Shown here one piece after another: positions 36,201-42,586 of a stretch of DNA of 64,000 nt. A model generated the notes under the pieces. That model was not told the origin of the DNA and did not search any database. It saw only the letters and a program-made list of their open reading frames with translations. Within the stretch, counting starts at the first letter, position 1. Each line of letters opens with the position of its first letter. The stretch comes from Streptomyces sp. CA-278952 (lineage in GTDB: Bacteria; Actinomycetota; Actinomycetes; Streptomycetales; Streptomycetaceae). The translations under genes and the position numbers were made by a program. The stretch is from contig NZ_CP112880.1 in NCBI RefSeq assembly GCF_028747205.1, forward strand, positions 1 to 64,000, in the 5' to 3' direction.

Positions 36201-39103
36201 ATCCGGTCCGGGCTGCCGACACCGACCTCGACGGTGAGGTCGGTGACATGGTCGCCGCCCACCCCGAAGCGGCGTACTTCGAACTTCGACCTCACCACGA
36301 ACTGAGTTGTCCGACCCTGCTGTTGCGGATCCGGTGGCGTCGACACCGGGTCGACCCAGGTGTGCGAGCGCGGCACCGGTTCCACCCCGGCGCGCGCCGC
36401 CTCCCAGGCGGGCGACCCGGGGGCGGCGTCGGCGGTGGTCCCTGAGGCGGGGCCGGACGCCCCTACCGCCTCGGCCCCGTCCGGGGCCAGGTCGGCATCC
36501 GGGCCGGAGAGTCCGGGCAGGTCCCCCTGCTGGGGCCCTGCCCCCGGAGCGGGCAAGGACGACGAAGAAGTCGGCAGGGCGGTAGGCGGGGAAGGGGAAA
36601 GGGGCGGGGAGGACGACGGTGAGGACATGCCGGGGAAGCTCGACGACGTAGCGGACCGGCCGTCGGACGCCTGGGCCGACGAGGTGTCCGGCGACACGGC
36701 CGGTGCTTCCGGCGCCGTTGTCGGCACCGCCGGTGCGTCGTGGGTCCCGGCCCGCCGTTGCTCGGGGCGCACCGGATCGGCGATGGGCAGGGAGGGCTCC
36801 GGCGTCGGCCCGGTGAGCGCGTCCGCGCCTGTTTCGGCGTCCGTGCCGGTGTGCTCGGCCGGGGATTCGCCGGTCAGCGGTGCCGCGTCCGGTTGCGGTG
36901 CTTCGGAGGAGGTACGCAGCCCTGTAGGGGGCGCCGGGTCGCCTTCGGGCACGGTCGTGTTCGTGGTCATGTTCGTGTCACGGGGTGCCGGGGTGAGCGA
37001 CTGGTCCGTACCGTCGGACAGGTACTCCTGACCGTTTCGGTCGGCCTGCTGGTCAGGCAGGCCGGTCACATCGTCGTCTGTCAGGCCTGTCGCGTCGGCC
37101 CCGTCTGTCAGGTCGGTCCGGGAGGACTGCTGTGACTGGCTTCCCGGCGTACCGGGCGATGCGCTGTGAGCTCCGGGGGCGGATGCGGGTGCTGTCGTGT
37201 TCGGGCCGGCCGAGGTGCCCAGGGGCGTCGGCGCTGTGACGGTGTCGGATTCGGCGTCGGTTGCCGGTGGGGCGCCGTTCACCTGCTGGTGTGTGCCGTG
37301 TTCCGTGCCCGGCTGGGCGCCGGTGTTCCGGGCGGGCTGTCCTTGCCCGGGCAGGTCCTGCCCGGTGGTGTCGTGAGGGACGTCCCGTGTCCCGTCCTGG
37401 CCGAACGGTGCGTCGCCCGGGTCGGTATCCACGTGCGTGGCGTCCATACCGCCCGGGGTGTTCGAGTCCGGTGCGATGGAGGAGCCCTCCGGCGTGGTGA
37501 GCCCCTGGGGGAGGTCACTTGTCGATCGTGGCACGTTCGAAGGCACGTCCGGCGTGAGGCCGTCGGTGAGGTCCTGCGGCGTGAGGTCCCGTGTCGTGAG
37601 GTCGGCGTTCGAGACGGACGACGGCCCGGAGGTGCGCCCGGACGGCAGCGTGGACGGGGTGAAGGCCGACGAGGTGGACGGCGGCACGTAGGGGGCCGGT
37701 GACCCGCTCGGGTCGCTGAAGCTGTTACTGCCGTTGAAGCCGTTGCCGCTGTTGAAGCCGTAGCCGCCGAGGTTGTTCGTGTCGTTCGGGCTGTTCGAGT
37801 CCCGGGTGGTGAGGTCGAAGGGTCCGGACAGTACGTCGCGGCCACCGGTGGGCAGGATGTTCAGCGCGGACGGCGACGTGTACGGCGGCGGGGACGTGTA
37901 CGTGGGCGGCGGGATGCTGAGACCGCTGCCGATCCCGCTCGGGAGTTCGGTCGAGACGGTGTTCGGGAAAGGCACCGCGGGACCCGGGGTGAACAGGTTG
38001 CTCTCCACCGTCGACGGGCTCTTGACATCCGGGCCCACATCCGGCTTCCCGGACCCCGAACCGCCTCCCAAGCGGCTGTCAGGGCCGGGCAGTTCGTTGA
38101 CGTCGGTGAACCGGTCGTTGTTGAAGTAGTTGTTGTACAGGGAGAAAGCCCCGGCGCCGACGGCCAGCCCCGCGCCCATGTCGAACACGGTGCTGGTGCC
38201 GGAGCCGACGAAGGTCTCCCACTTGAACTCCCACTTGTCGTAGAAGGCCCCGTTGACGATGACCTCGGCGGTGCTCTCGGCTGCACCGCCGACCACGAAG
38301 GTGGTGACCACGACCGGCGGACCGTTCACGATCCCCTTGAACACCAGGCCGTCCGGGTCGATCTGGAACTTGCTGAAGACGTCCCCGAAGAGGTCCTTGA
38401 AGAAGTTCTCGAGTGGCTTCAGGAACTTGTCGAAGATCTCCATGAAGCCGGCGGTGAGCGCACCGAAGGCGCCGGCGACGGCGACGTCCTTCCAGTCCAC
38501 TCCCCCGGGCTTCCGGCCCCCGGTGTTCAGCCCGATCTGCGCCAGCCGGACCGCCAGCGTCTGGATGGCCTCCTGGATGGCCTGCCCCAGGGTCGGCGCG
38601 ATGTGCGACATCCGCAGCAGACGGTCGATGATGATGAGGATCGCGAGCTTGCTCCGGGCCCGCGCCAGGAACATCTGCGAGACCGACGCGCCGCCGGTGA
38701 ACGCGATCAGAGCAGCCAGGATCGCCAGTTCGGCGATCAGCATGATGATCTCGGCGATGATCTCCCACTTGGACGCCTGGATCTTCTGCGAGTAGTCCAC
38801 CTGGCCGTTGGCCAGTTCGTCGAGCTGGAGCAGCAACGCCTGGATGGGATCGGTGCCGTTGGGTTCGTCGGTGAGCATCCGCACACTCTCGATGTACGGC
38901 TTGGCCACCTCCGGCGGCAACGCCGCCTCCACCATCTGGATCGTCTCCCGCGAGGCGGTGCGGAGATCGATCAGGCCCTTCTGGAGGGCCAGGTAGAGCT
39001 CACGACTTTCCCACGCCAGATTCTCCCTGGCCTGCAGGGGCATTTCGCCCAGCAGGATCCAGAGCATCGTCCTGACGTCCGGCGGAAAGTCGATCTCCTC
39101 CAC
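27272..39103 (-). CDS. giant polymorphic-toxin-like protein with HExxH motif and tandem OTU-like domains
   Basis: A 3,943-aa protein from GTG 39103. Residues 1-330 are helical with hydrophobic segments (IIAEIIMLIAELAILAALIA), a delivery-type N-terminus. Residues 340-950 are a Pro/Ser/Thr/Gly-rich linker. Near residue 1040 is YAHEITHMLGLRDE, a metzincin-like zinc protease motif. Residues 1200-2850 are unassigned, beta-rich. A coiled coil spans about 2895-3115. At about 3170-3370 is an OTU-like domain whose Cys is replaced (EDGGAFLHALLEG; His in DRHYRLA). At 3425-3640 is a second, complete one (VTGECLFHSF; His in GVDHYNG). Giant proteins of this kind are common in Streptomyces and are thought to be secreted toxins or processing factors. 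The start abuts the upstream stop (TGAGTG). Confidence 0.75.
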   Translation of the reverse strand: MEEIDFPPDVRTMLWILLGEMPLQARENLAWESRELYLALQKGLIDLRTASRETIQMVEAALPPEVAKPYIESVRMLTDEPNGTDPIQALLLQLDELANGQVDYSQKIQASKWEIIAEIIMLIAELAILAALIAFTGGASVSQMFLARARSKLAILIIIDRLLRMSHIAPTLGQAIQEAIQTLAVRLAQIGLNTGGRKPGGVDWKDVAVAGAFGALTAGFMEIFDKFLKPLENFFKDLFGDVFSKFQIDPDGLVFKGIVNGPPVVVTTFVVGGAAESTAEVIVNGAFYDKWEFKWETFVGSGTSTVFDMGAGLAVGAGAFSLYNNYFNNDRFTDVNELPGPDSRLGGGSGSGKPDVGPDVKSPSTVESNLFTPGPAVPFPNTVSTELPSGIGSGLSIPPPTYTSPPPYTSPSALNILPTGGRDVLSGPFDLTTRDSNSPNDTNNLGGYGFNSGNGFNGSNSFSDPSGSPAPYVPPSTSSAFTPSTLPSGRTSGPSSVSNADLTTRDLTPQDLTDGLTPDVPSNVPRSTSDLPQGLTTPEGSSIAPDSNTPGGMDATHVDTDPGDAPFGQDGTRDVPHDTTGQDLPGQGQPARNTGAQPGTEHGTHQQVNGAPPATDAESDTVTAPTPLGTSAGPNTTAPASAPGAHSASPGTPGSQSQQSSRTDLTDGADATGLTDDDVTGLPDQQADRNGQEYLSDGTDQSLTPAPRDTNMTTNTTVPEGDPAPPTGLRTSSEAPQPDAAPLTGESPAEHTGTDAETGADALTGPTPEPSLPIADPVRPEQRRAGTHDAPAVPTTAPEAPAVSPDTSSAQASDGRSATSSSFPGMSSPSSSPPLSPSPPTALPTSSSSLPAPGAGPQQGDLPGLSGPDADLAPDGAEAVGASGPASGTTADAAPGSPAWEAARAGVEPVPRSHTWVDPVSTPPDPQQQGRTTQFVVRSKFEVRRFGVGGDHVTDLTVEVGVGSPDRMPDGVWARVLNGVDTAINAPGHRLPNGDLLHVTLVRVESDPHPNGLNVEFVGRDQQMTRSAWWADADPVDYAHEITHMLGLRDESRHAVAPQRPDVEGSLLGDYRRPAPEGLAQGGLRGRHLQLISTLIGDLTPTPTRTPTSASARTTATATVSATATVASSPPVRRPATTSSAPGAEPYAPVLPSTRPPVLDRDLPRPLGGRRDRTDFGNGSRMPAYIDDVQELVQDAPPEVLLELVSGGMTFGHSDVVLRGTGEALAEIGRLLSTGSDGVRPEQPKNGRPAGSNLMADVTYAFTQEPKTLAGDGRVFPYTAQDGSARKLSVVARHYGDWEQFTDTYGSPVKVDGMHRSVFTAGQSKTMQSAFQIALGGPIGPVGAAAFSGLGRLGLRLGFTDRVGYGQTEQGTSQTETRALDGSRVYLDHVYYDLRVTDADGRIVNGPEPAVFGFAVRDGLSVRLPDSVMSATAAPGRIPRSMELGRQSAYRLVRTEGFGPVSRMRDWAAQEIGVAPGSTAYGELNSFFSSLSFQRQSPALSRGRVTTVPLFADDRTRTPLGVFVVDVVPGRATLITETPDAEMRDINTLAVRNDRSVQKTAAFGIDGVAGPAFNFFDLGNGALDLRLQFGAAFRYLFSVSRTAGLGGSGAIKTAGQVKGDATGLYLVRKTVYAQRSGSGSRPQQFHTWSVDRMTRTEARRLAGWDDGLRRALRAGVPEPFAPAYLTPDRPPTLGMHRVEEFAFGDGTKTGPTGATGRERTLLDTLADEVLTALAAAYPGLVARLDQLAPPEHRTWWERANAVLGPPGPSAGARPAPTTRWKNDDEYRTALANTLEVLSALSYRSMAGNLEALTTTGIRIRFNEPGRIGQGHRYIWLHGELTNRRFEGVQDDFKLRYSSVGVERVDGQKSAKRIGEAGAEGLIAFRDPMTDDIGAPNNAGGPSAGVRWGWQADEETSFGATATYEPMTVSAGPSHLYRYDLSITVDRGGYWRFRGLLRGTATLGLLGTQPFVFRQSQDLLIGTAPGGRQVGGGPRTGQVLISIPGTHAPAVDPHRRAAANPYASVALQPVRTLRPDRARALALGDLSRPGSLVRASDLVGDPGPVTPDGRGSQMFRDLQNHPFLTIGVMPSPALVSALGQAMAAGSGGAWQLTEEGAPTREAVLRAFQPQYLTANFDQSSGPLGWSASGLMGKGPYATLWATFRHLTAVDGIQALTGSVPMDTEMVLGGTGQTAGKLTKTRTFFVGGQLVYARSHAAGPGLLGTYGLVASPWSTADQSSRTVTRSFVHDMNRKGFGHQVLVSGAAEHWLALTASLLGSGAAGRPLVPDWIAAAAGRMTTVPGGWLAHVPEKSAHLVGLIDDGMGEVPRYTRHSWSPQPWLRDDHFGTYAVNALDPTAALAAFEQQVAQLGLDDAGRERVRTLVSSRVLRSLDKETTGGGSSVPARTGAWGWHSVRIGKRQIRIRVQLEPGTPTFEMLDHSVEMEENRRAIETVTEGAESTKGADFGYLVGEAVHTENPTGAVAAGPTFTETGSDRKSSGESRTESTLTVFRAASTEPYAEIATPYTLRITLEADDPAPGRRGPVRTGFDRFRGKQVISVAHPAGTLREHVPLSLMAPDGEPDADLLPPPDLTGLAAPRQGVPPYVLGPDTLHGDGTLKPFRFPATGFDVRRIVGLADIQVANTYALALSYDAGFSVDGPDAARRARDTGLTRLGTGSAQALEDGTGNAALTAYYHRAVTPQGYAVPGLTEKNIVSTESAQLELYAKPDFSRARLLTVADGQKMEMLRRTGAGAASSVGRENVQDSALGAGVLISSDKTGMHQMGGSGTGPYAAEGDSLPTSADQLTSINTKPKTGRVFLFAVPTSWLSVADVRRGIKDTRVGRFVGGTFGHVRPGPKAVGSEAYSLTWVRDDVARELGLIDDTNFPARVGAAWDAVGEASKAWVDADKAYWKKRRSAIGRREERDAARIALDDAETAAGAARRGLAQSYDVAEAAHNAVEAAEERMDRIRSAGQQSIREAREALEAAEASDTGEAAHDGWAELAREEMAEARAALAAAEQTSRERLSPAEAHIAALRERKAAADRRVNTAGRALATADRRVGAATRRHDAAVTAFGNRRTLLGTLRTTAEDAAAEYHRVRAGTDQLTRWHQEAATVESRKRLEGRTEPPAVTYLKPAVPAPPVPPALPAYTRTGTGPDARLTSPDEVTYALHEVPEDGGAFLHALLEGLSRSAPGLLTDQGVDLGDRRAAADAVLRMLTARLMDPSDADLLEAVAPDVMDAFSDAEVTGAGLRGAGPLAADTPGGREFDGLGGLMPHSVTPDPAARAALAVTQLMRPGNTEGEAGWNHGAADLLPVLAARTFGVDITVVDDTGRFQDFGPGPSDPTGHLAGTLGLPPGGPRPHVVLSLADRHYRLAVREGAVTDAKPEPKAGGKTEARTQPEPKPVQPSSALPPDGAARGRPVRVPVTGECLFHSFIASDPGYVRSRLPALAESDPAAYAWLGDADAVRGGLSGRAVVQSTTGHYPGGPETAVVSAMRKAVEAHVTGSGDRLPRSVIGQLRLSTTTEFGARIAGLHRAGLVSLLAHHSVDADMLIDRSEAGLRAELAVLYPTSAAPLDDAEMHTVMRAVARWEEDYITDVGEIFLPLLAHTFGARVEVAWDGRLADTRRAGPSGASRVIEVHYNGVDHYNGSSAEAHDLLVYGDSVAPKRVKPEERDGEGDVRVNPLWTPLDDVDPDLLVTANPDTVWIYTVTEDGQILLGSEQPSGIITPEQFDALLAGVRSVAPDLTADGLRKDLDGLGHTGIAARFGESGRSEPGMSRGSGEVRWSPELKRWTVNDKLSRYRSESVRPGLGPDVAAGRLREVAELLTERLGVRVVPEQVMTATAAPSGQPPAPVVPPPVVPLKGMVSVAELEAIGMTLSLAQSTQAALLRDKLPVEELGLTPEQHRLIRVQRGEPDTSAPTRLLLDLPEPSSPGAAPTPST

Positions 39104-39577
39104 TCAGCGTCTCACCTGCCCACCGGCGCAGTGAAGTGCCTCGTCCGTCTTCCGACCGTGAGACCGGATCCGATCGACGGCGTCGGTGCGGGTGCTCTCG
39201 ACGTACTCCAGATCGGTGAGTGCCGCCGGGACCAGCGTGTGCAGTGCCCCGTACAGCCCCTGGGTGACGTCGGCGCACAGGACCTCTTGTCCGCCCGGCA
39301 CTTCGGACGCACCTGCCGGGCGAAGTCGTCCGCCCAGCCTGTCCACGCCCTTGGTCAGCGGAGCCCGCACCGTCCGCAGCTCCGCCTCGGCACTCCGGGC
39401 GGACGCGGCCACGCGCTCTTCGCCCGGCGCCACAGAGGCCGACAGGACGGGGAGTTCGACGGAGTCCGCGCCAACGGCGGGCGTGACAGGGATCGTCACC
39501 TCTGCCGTCACAAGGGCGGCGAGAACTGCCGTCGATCCCGTTCCGGCCAATGCACGCGGGCAGCAAGCTCGTCGCAT
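39104..39577 (-). CDS. small secreted protein coupled to the giant gene
   Basis: A 157-aa protein with an N-terminal export signal: basic MRRACCPRAL, hydrophobic GSTAVLAALVTAEVTIPV, then a likely cleavage region after AVGA. The mature part is helical and has two cysteines (VLCADVTQGLYG and LHCAGG) that could pair. ATG 39577 is chosen because it puts the signal peptide at the N-terminus; the longer frame does not. The stop directly abuts the GTG of the giant gene, so the two are co-translated. It may be a chaperone, partner or secretion factor for the giant protein; the family is not recognised. Confidence 0.65.
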   Translation of the reverse strand: MRRACCPRALAGTGSTAVLAALVTAEVTIPVTPAVGADSVELPVLSASVAPGEERVAASARSAEAELRTVRAPLTKGVDRLGGRLRPAGASEVPGGQEVLCADVTQGLYGALHTLVPAALTDLEYVESTRTDAVDRIRSHGRKTDEALHCAGGQVRR

Positions 39578-39654
39578 GGTGCACACGCTAGGTACGTCAG
39601 ATGACGCCGGGGCGACACGCGGTAGCCGTGGGGGTGTCCGGTCGTTGAAGGGGT

Positions 39655-40152
39655 GTGAGTCTCCCTGAGCAGGTCGCATCTCTGTCGGACGCCGCCACCG
39701 AGGTCTGGGACACGGCTTCGGCCGACGGCTGGAGCCCTTCGGCGGCGCTGGACACGCTGGGGTCGATCGAGGTGCTGCTGGACGCGCTCAACCGGCTCGG
39801 GCCCCCGGTGCGGGACGCGCTGGCACCGGCGCTGGCCGCGACCACGGCGGTCCGCGCTCTCATCGCAGCATCACTGCTACGAGAGGATCACCTCGCTTCC
39901 CGGGCACCCGTACGCCAGCCGAGGCCGCAGGGTCAGCACCGCCAGCCCGAGTACTGGGTCCACCGCGACATGCGAGTGGCGGAAACGCTCTGGATGAACG
40001 CCCAGGAAGGCCGGGGCGGCGAGCTGGCGGGCATGTTCGCGGCCCCGCCTCCCCAGGCGATGATCGAGGCGATGAACCGCCGCGGCCTGCCCCAGCACTG
40101 GCGTCCGCTGCTGGAAGAGCTGACCCGCCGCTACGGAGCTCAGACGCCCTGA
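39655..40152 (+). CDS. hypothetical protein divergent from the giant operon
   Basis: A 165-aa protein from GTG 39655. The N-terminal half is helical (EQVASLSDAATEVWDTASAD, LGSIEVLLDALNRLGPPVRD); the C-terminal half has YWVHRDMRVAETLWMNAQEG and a terminal LPQHWRPLLEELTRRYG. No family is recognised. It is divergently transcribed from the secreted-protein/giant operon with about 80 bp between starts, so a shared control region or an immunity/regulatory role is possible but unproven. Confidence 0.6.
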   Translation: MSLPEQVASLSDAATEVWDTASADGWSPSAALDTLGSIEVLLDALNRLGPPVRDALAPALAATTAVRALIAASLLREDHLASRAPVRQPRPQGQHRQPEYWVHRDMRVAETLWMNAQEGRGGELAGMFAAPPPQAMIEAMNRRGLPQHWRPLLEELTRRYGAQTP

Positions 40153-40351
40153 CCGGCCCAGGTGCTCCGACACTGGGCGGAGCTTCCGGCCGCTCACGGC
40201 GGAGCACGTAACGCCGGCCGCTCCCGCCTCGCGCTGCCCCTGCTGGCGGGCGTATCGCTTCCGCTCCACCCGGGCCGCGGGGGTGCGGCCGGGCGGGGTG
40301 GACCAGAACGGATGCCAATGGATCCGACAGGAGAAGATTGGCCGCCGCAGG

Positions 40352-40564
40352 TCAGTCGTCCAGGGTGCCCGTCAGGTAGTAGCCGGTGATCCGGCGCTTG
40401 CCCGCCTTGGTAGTAGCGGTGGCGTGGAAGTAGGACGCAGGGATGGCGTACCGGCCACCGGCGCCATGCATGCCGATCACCTCAGCGGTCCGGGTGCCGG
40501 CCTCGTAGGACTGCACGACCACGGTCTCGGGGTAGTGAGAGGTAGCCCCACCTCTGCACGTCAT
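40352..40564 (-). CDS. short hypothetical frame, possibly a gene end
   Basis: A 70-aa frame ending YAIPASYFHATATTKAGKRR then ITGYYLTGTLDD, beta-strand-like. No ribosome site at the ATG. It may be the 3' part of a lost gene or a small gene; weak evidence. Confidence 0.3.
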   Translation of the reverse strand: MTCRGGATSHYPETVVVQSYEAGTRTAEVIGMHGAGGRYAIPASYFHATATTKAGKRRITGYYLTGTLDD

Positions 40565-41261
40565 TTAGATCTGGCGGGCCTCGATACGGTGCATGAGCCC
40601 TCCCGGCTCCGATGGCAGGGCTATCGACGGTAGCGCCTTCCCTGATGCCATCAGTCAGGTTCTGGCATCCAGTACGGGGCAATATGGCAGCAGCAGAGCC
40701 ACGAGTTCCCCAGAACGCGAATGGGCCCTCGTGATCCGTCACGGTTTAGATCGACGCAGGCACGAACCATGTGCGGTACCCCGAACTTCTTCCAGGACTC
40801 CTCCTTGAACAAGCTTCGCAAGTGATCCGCTGGCACGTGGTACACACACCGGTTTGCCTGCTTCTCCACCGGATGGACGATGGGCTGATACCGCCATTGG
40901 CGGGGCTCGGAGCGTTGGGGGCCAGGGGGTTCCTCCCGTGAAGTTGTTGGGCCCGCTCGGGTACGGCAGCCACTCTGAGGGAGGGCCACACCCTCGCGCA
41001 AACCTCATTTGCACAGGTCAGAGGCCTTTGAGGGCCGTTCTATACCGTCTCGTGTACGTGCGCAGCGCATGCCCTGGAGGGGCAACACGAGACGGTATAG
41101 GACGGCCCTCCACTCAGTCCGGCGAACGCTCTTTGTGTGGAAGGCGTCACACACCGTCGACCCTGGTTTCGTTCTCACACCGTCCCTGACACGTTCGACG
41201 TGTCTTCCCACTTCACGGCGACGCGATCAGAACAGCGATCGGTAAAGCCGACTTCGACCAC
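40565..41261. other. 697-bp region without a convincing gene
   Basis: A minus-strand frame at 40651-41001 contains QANRCVYHVPADHLRSLFKE, which looks mildly protein-like, but it has no start site and GC bias is weak. The clear feature is the inverted repeat at 41030-41110. Confidence 0.4.
41030..41110. repeat. 26-bp inverted repeat with 29-base spacer
   Basis: Arms 41030-41055 and 41085-41110 are complementary with one mismatch (core CTATACCGTCTCGTGT). Possible operator, IS end pair or terminator. Confidence 0.7.
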
Positions 41262-41474
41262 ATGGTCCGGCTCGGCTGGTTCCGCTCCCCGCAGGGGATC
41301 GAGGTCCGCTTCGGCACCAGCCGCGCCGGAGCCGTCGACGTCCGGCTCTACACCACCACCTCCGTCGACGCGGTCATCCCCGCCCACCCCGACGTCGACT
41401 GGGAGCAGCTGCGCACGGTGGAGAAAGGCCGGCGCTCCCCGTTGGCGTCGCTTCGCCTGGACCCGGCGATCTGA
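41262..41474 (+). pseudogene. C-terminal fragment of a DNA-binding-type protein
   Basis: The frame, open back to 41190 without a start, reads AIRTAIGKADFDHMVRLGWF then RSPQGIEVRFGTSRAGAVDV and RLYTTTSVDAVIPAHPDVDW. It looks like the last 80 residues of an HTH protein. The only start is ATG 41262 inside the helix, so the gene is probably 5'-truncated. Confidence 0.4.
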
Positions 41475-41676
41475 AACACGGGAGTGAAACGCGCCCGGCC
41501 CACCCCCCGGCATCAAGTCCGCGGCAGCGCTCCCTGCTCCGGTCCGGCAGCGTTGCCGGGCGGTCGCGGAGCGCGTGACGCCGGGGCCGCTCCATCGTTG
41601 GACAGCGCGAACCCATACCGGGCCTCGGGGATGTCATGGCTGATCCCCCGGGGCCCGTGGTGTGTCGGCCGTTCAG

Positions 41677-42478
41677 TCAGGCCGTGGGGTCGTCCGGGTC
41701 GGTGAGCCAGGTGACGACGTCGGCGTCGGTCATCTGGATCGCCTGCGTCTCGTCGACCTCGCCGTGCTGGATGACGTGGAAGTGACCCCGCTGCGGGTGG
41801 CGCTGCTTGGGGCCGGCGGCCGGGGCGAGGACCTGCCAGGTGTCGGCCGTGAACCGCGCCAGGATCACCGTGGCGAACAGCTCGCGGGCCGCTCCTCCGA
41901 GGACTGTGGACTGGGGGCGTCCGTCGAAGACGTGGACGCGAGCCGCGCGCCCGACCCAGAGCGCTTCCTCGAGGGCGGCGATGGCCGGTGACGTCTTCGG
42001 GTCGTCCTTCTGCCGGAAGGTCTCCCAGTAGCGGGCGAGGCGGCGCAGCGTGGCGTTGGCTTTGTCGACCGCGACGATCAGGCGGGGCACGGTGTCCAGG
42101 TTGCCGTCGAGGTCGAGGCGGCGCTCCAGCTCGGTGGCGAGGTGGACCAGGGCGTCGTGGATGCCGGCGATGTTGCCGCGGTGGGTGACCGTGGGCACGG
42201 CCTGCGCCCACAGGTGGGAGATCCGCTTGGGATCCAGGACCAGGGCGTGGGCGCCCTGGTGGAGGAACTGGGCGGTCAGGGAGCGCAGCATGGTGGTGCT
42301 GCCGCCGCCGCTGGCGGTGCAGACCAGGACGTACGGGGATTCGCCGTCCAGGTCGACGGCGATGGCCTGTCCGGTGGTGCTGATGCCTGAGGGCGGTCCC
42401 CTCGGGCATGGCCTCTATCTGCGCGCGCAGGTCCGGGTCGGCGAAGCTGAGGATCGTGAGGAGCGCGGTCTTCTTCAT
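41677..42478 (-). pseudogene. FtsK/TraB-like ATPase, frameshifted, Walker A Lys lost
   Basis: From ATG 42478: MKKTALLTILSFADPDLRAQ then IEAMPEG, followed by an apparent one-base deletion in a G run near 42400. The sense resumes as PPSGISTTGQAIAVDLDGES, VLVCTASGGGSTTMLRSL, ALVLDPKRISHLWAQ and continues to the stop at 41677. It parallels the neighbouring FtsK-type gene over its whole length, but the P-loop reads SGGGSTT instead of TGGGKSV, so the ATP-binding lysine is Ser. Even without the frameshift it could not hydrolyse ATP normally. It is a decayed paralogue or regulatory pseudo-ATPase of a plasmid transfer system. Confidence 0.65.
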
Positions 42479-42586
42479 GGCGGGGGTGTTCCTGTTCTGT
42501 GTGGTGCCGGGTGTTCTTCTGGTTGCGGGGGATCGTGTCGGTGAAGGCGGACAGGTCCGGATTTCTGACCCGCCGGGGTCCGGGGT

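Noticed and set aside
40651..41001. 116-codon minus-strand frame
   Set aside because: A short stretch looks protein-like, but it has no start signal, weak codon bias and no family.
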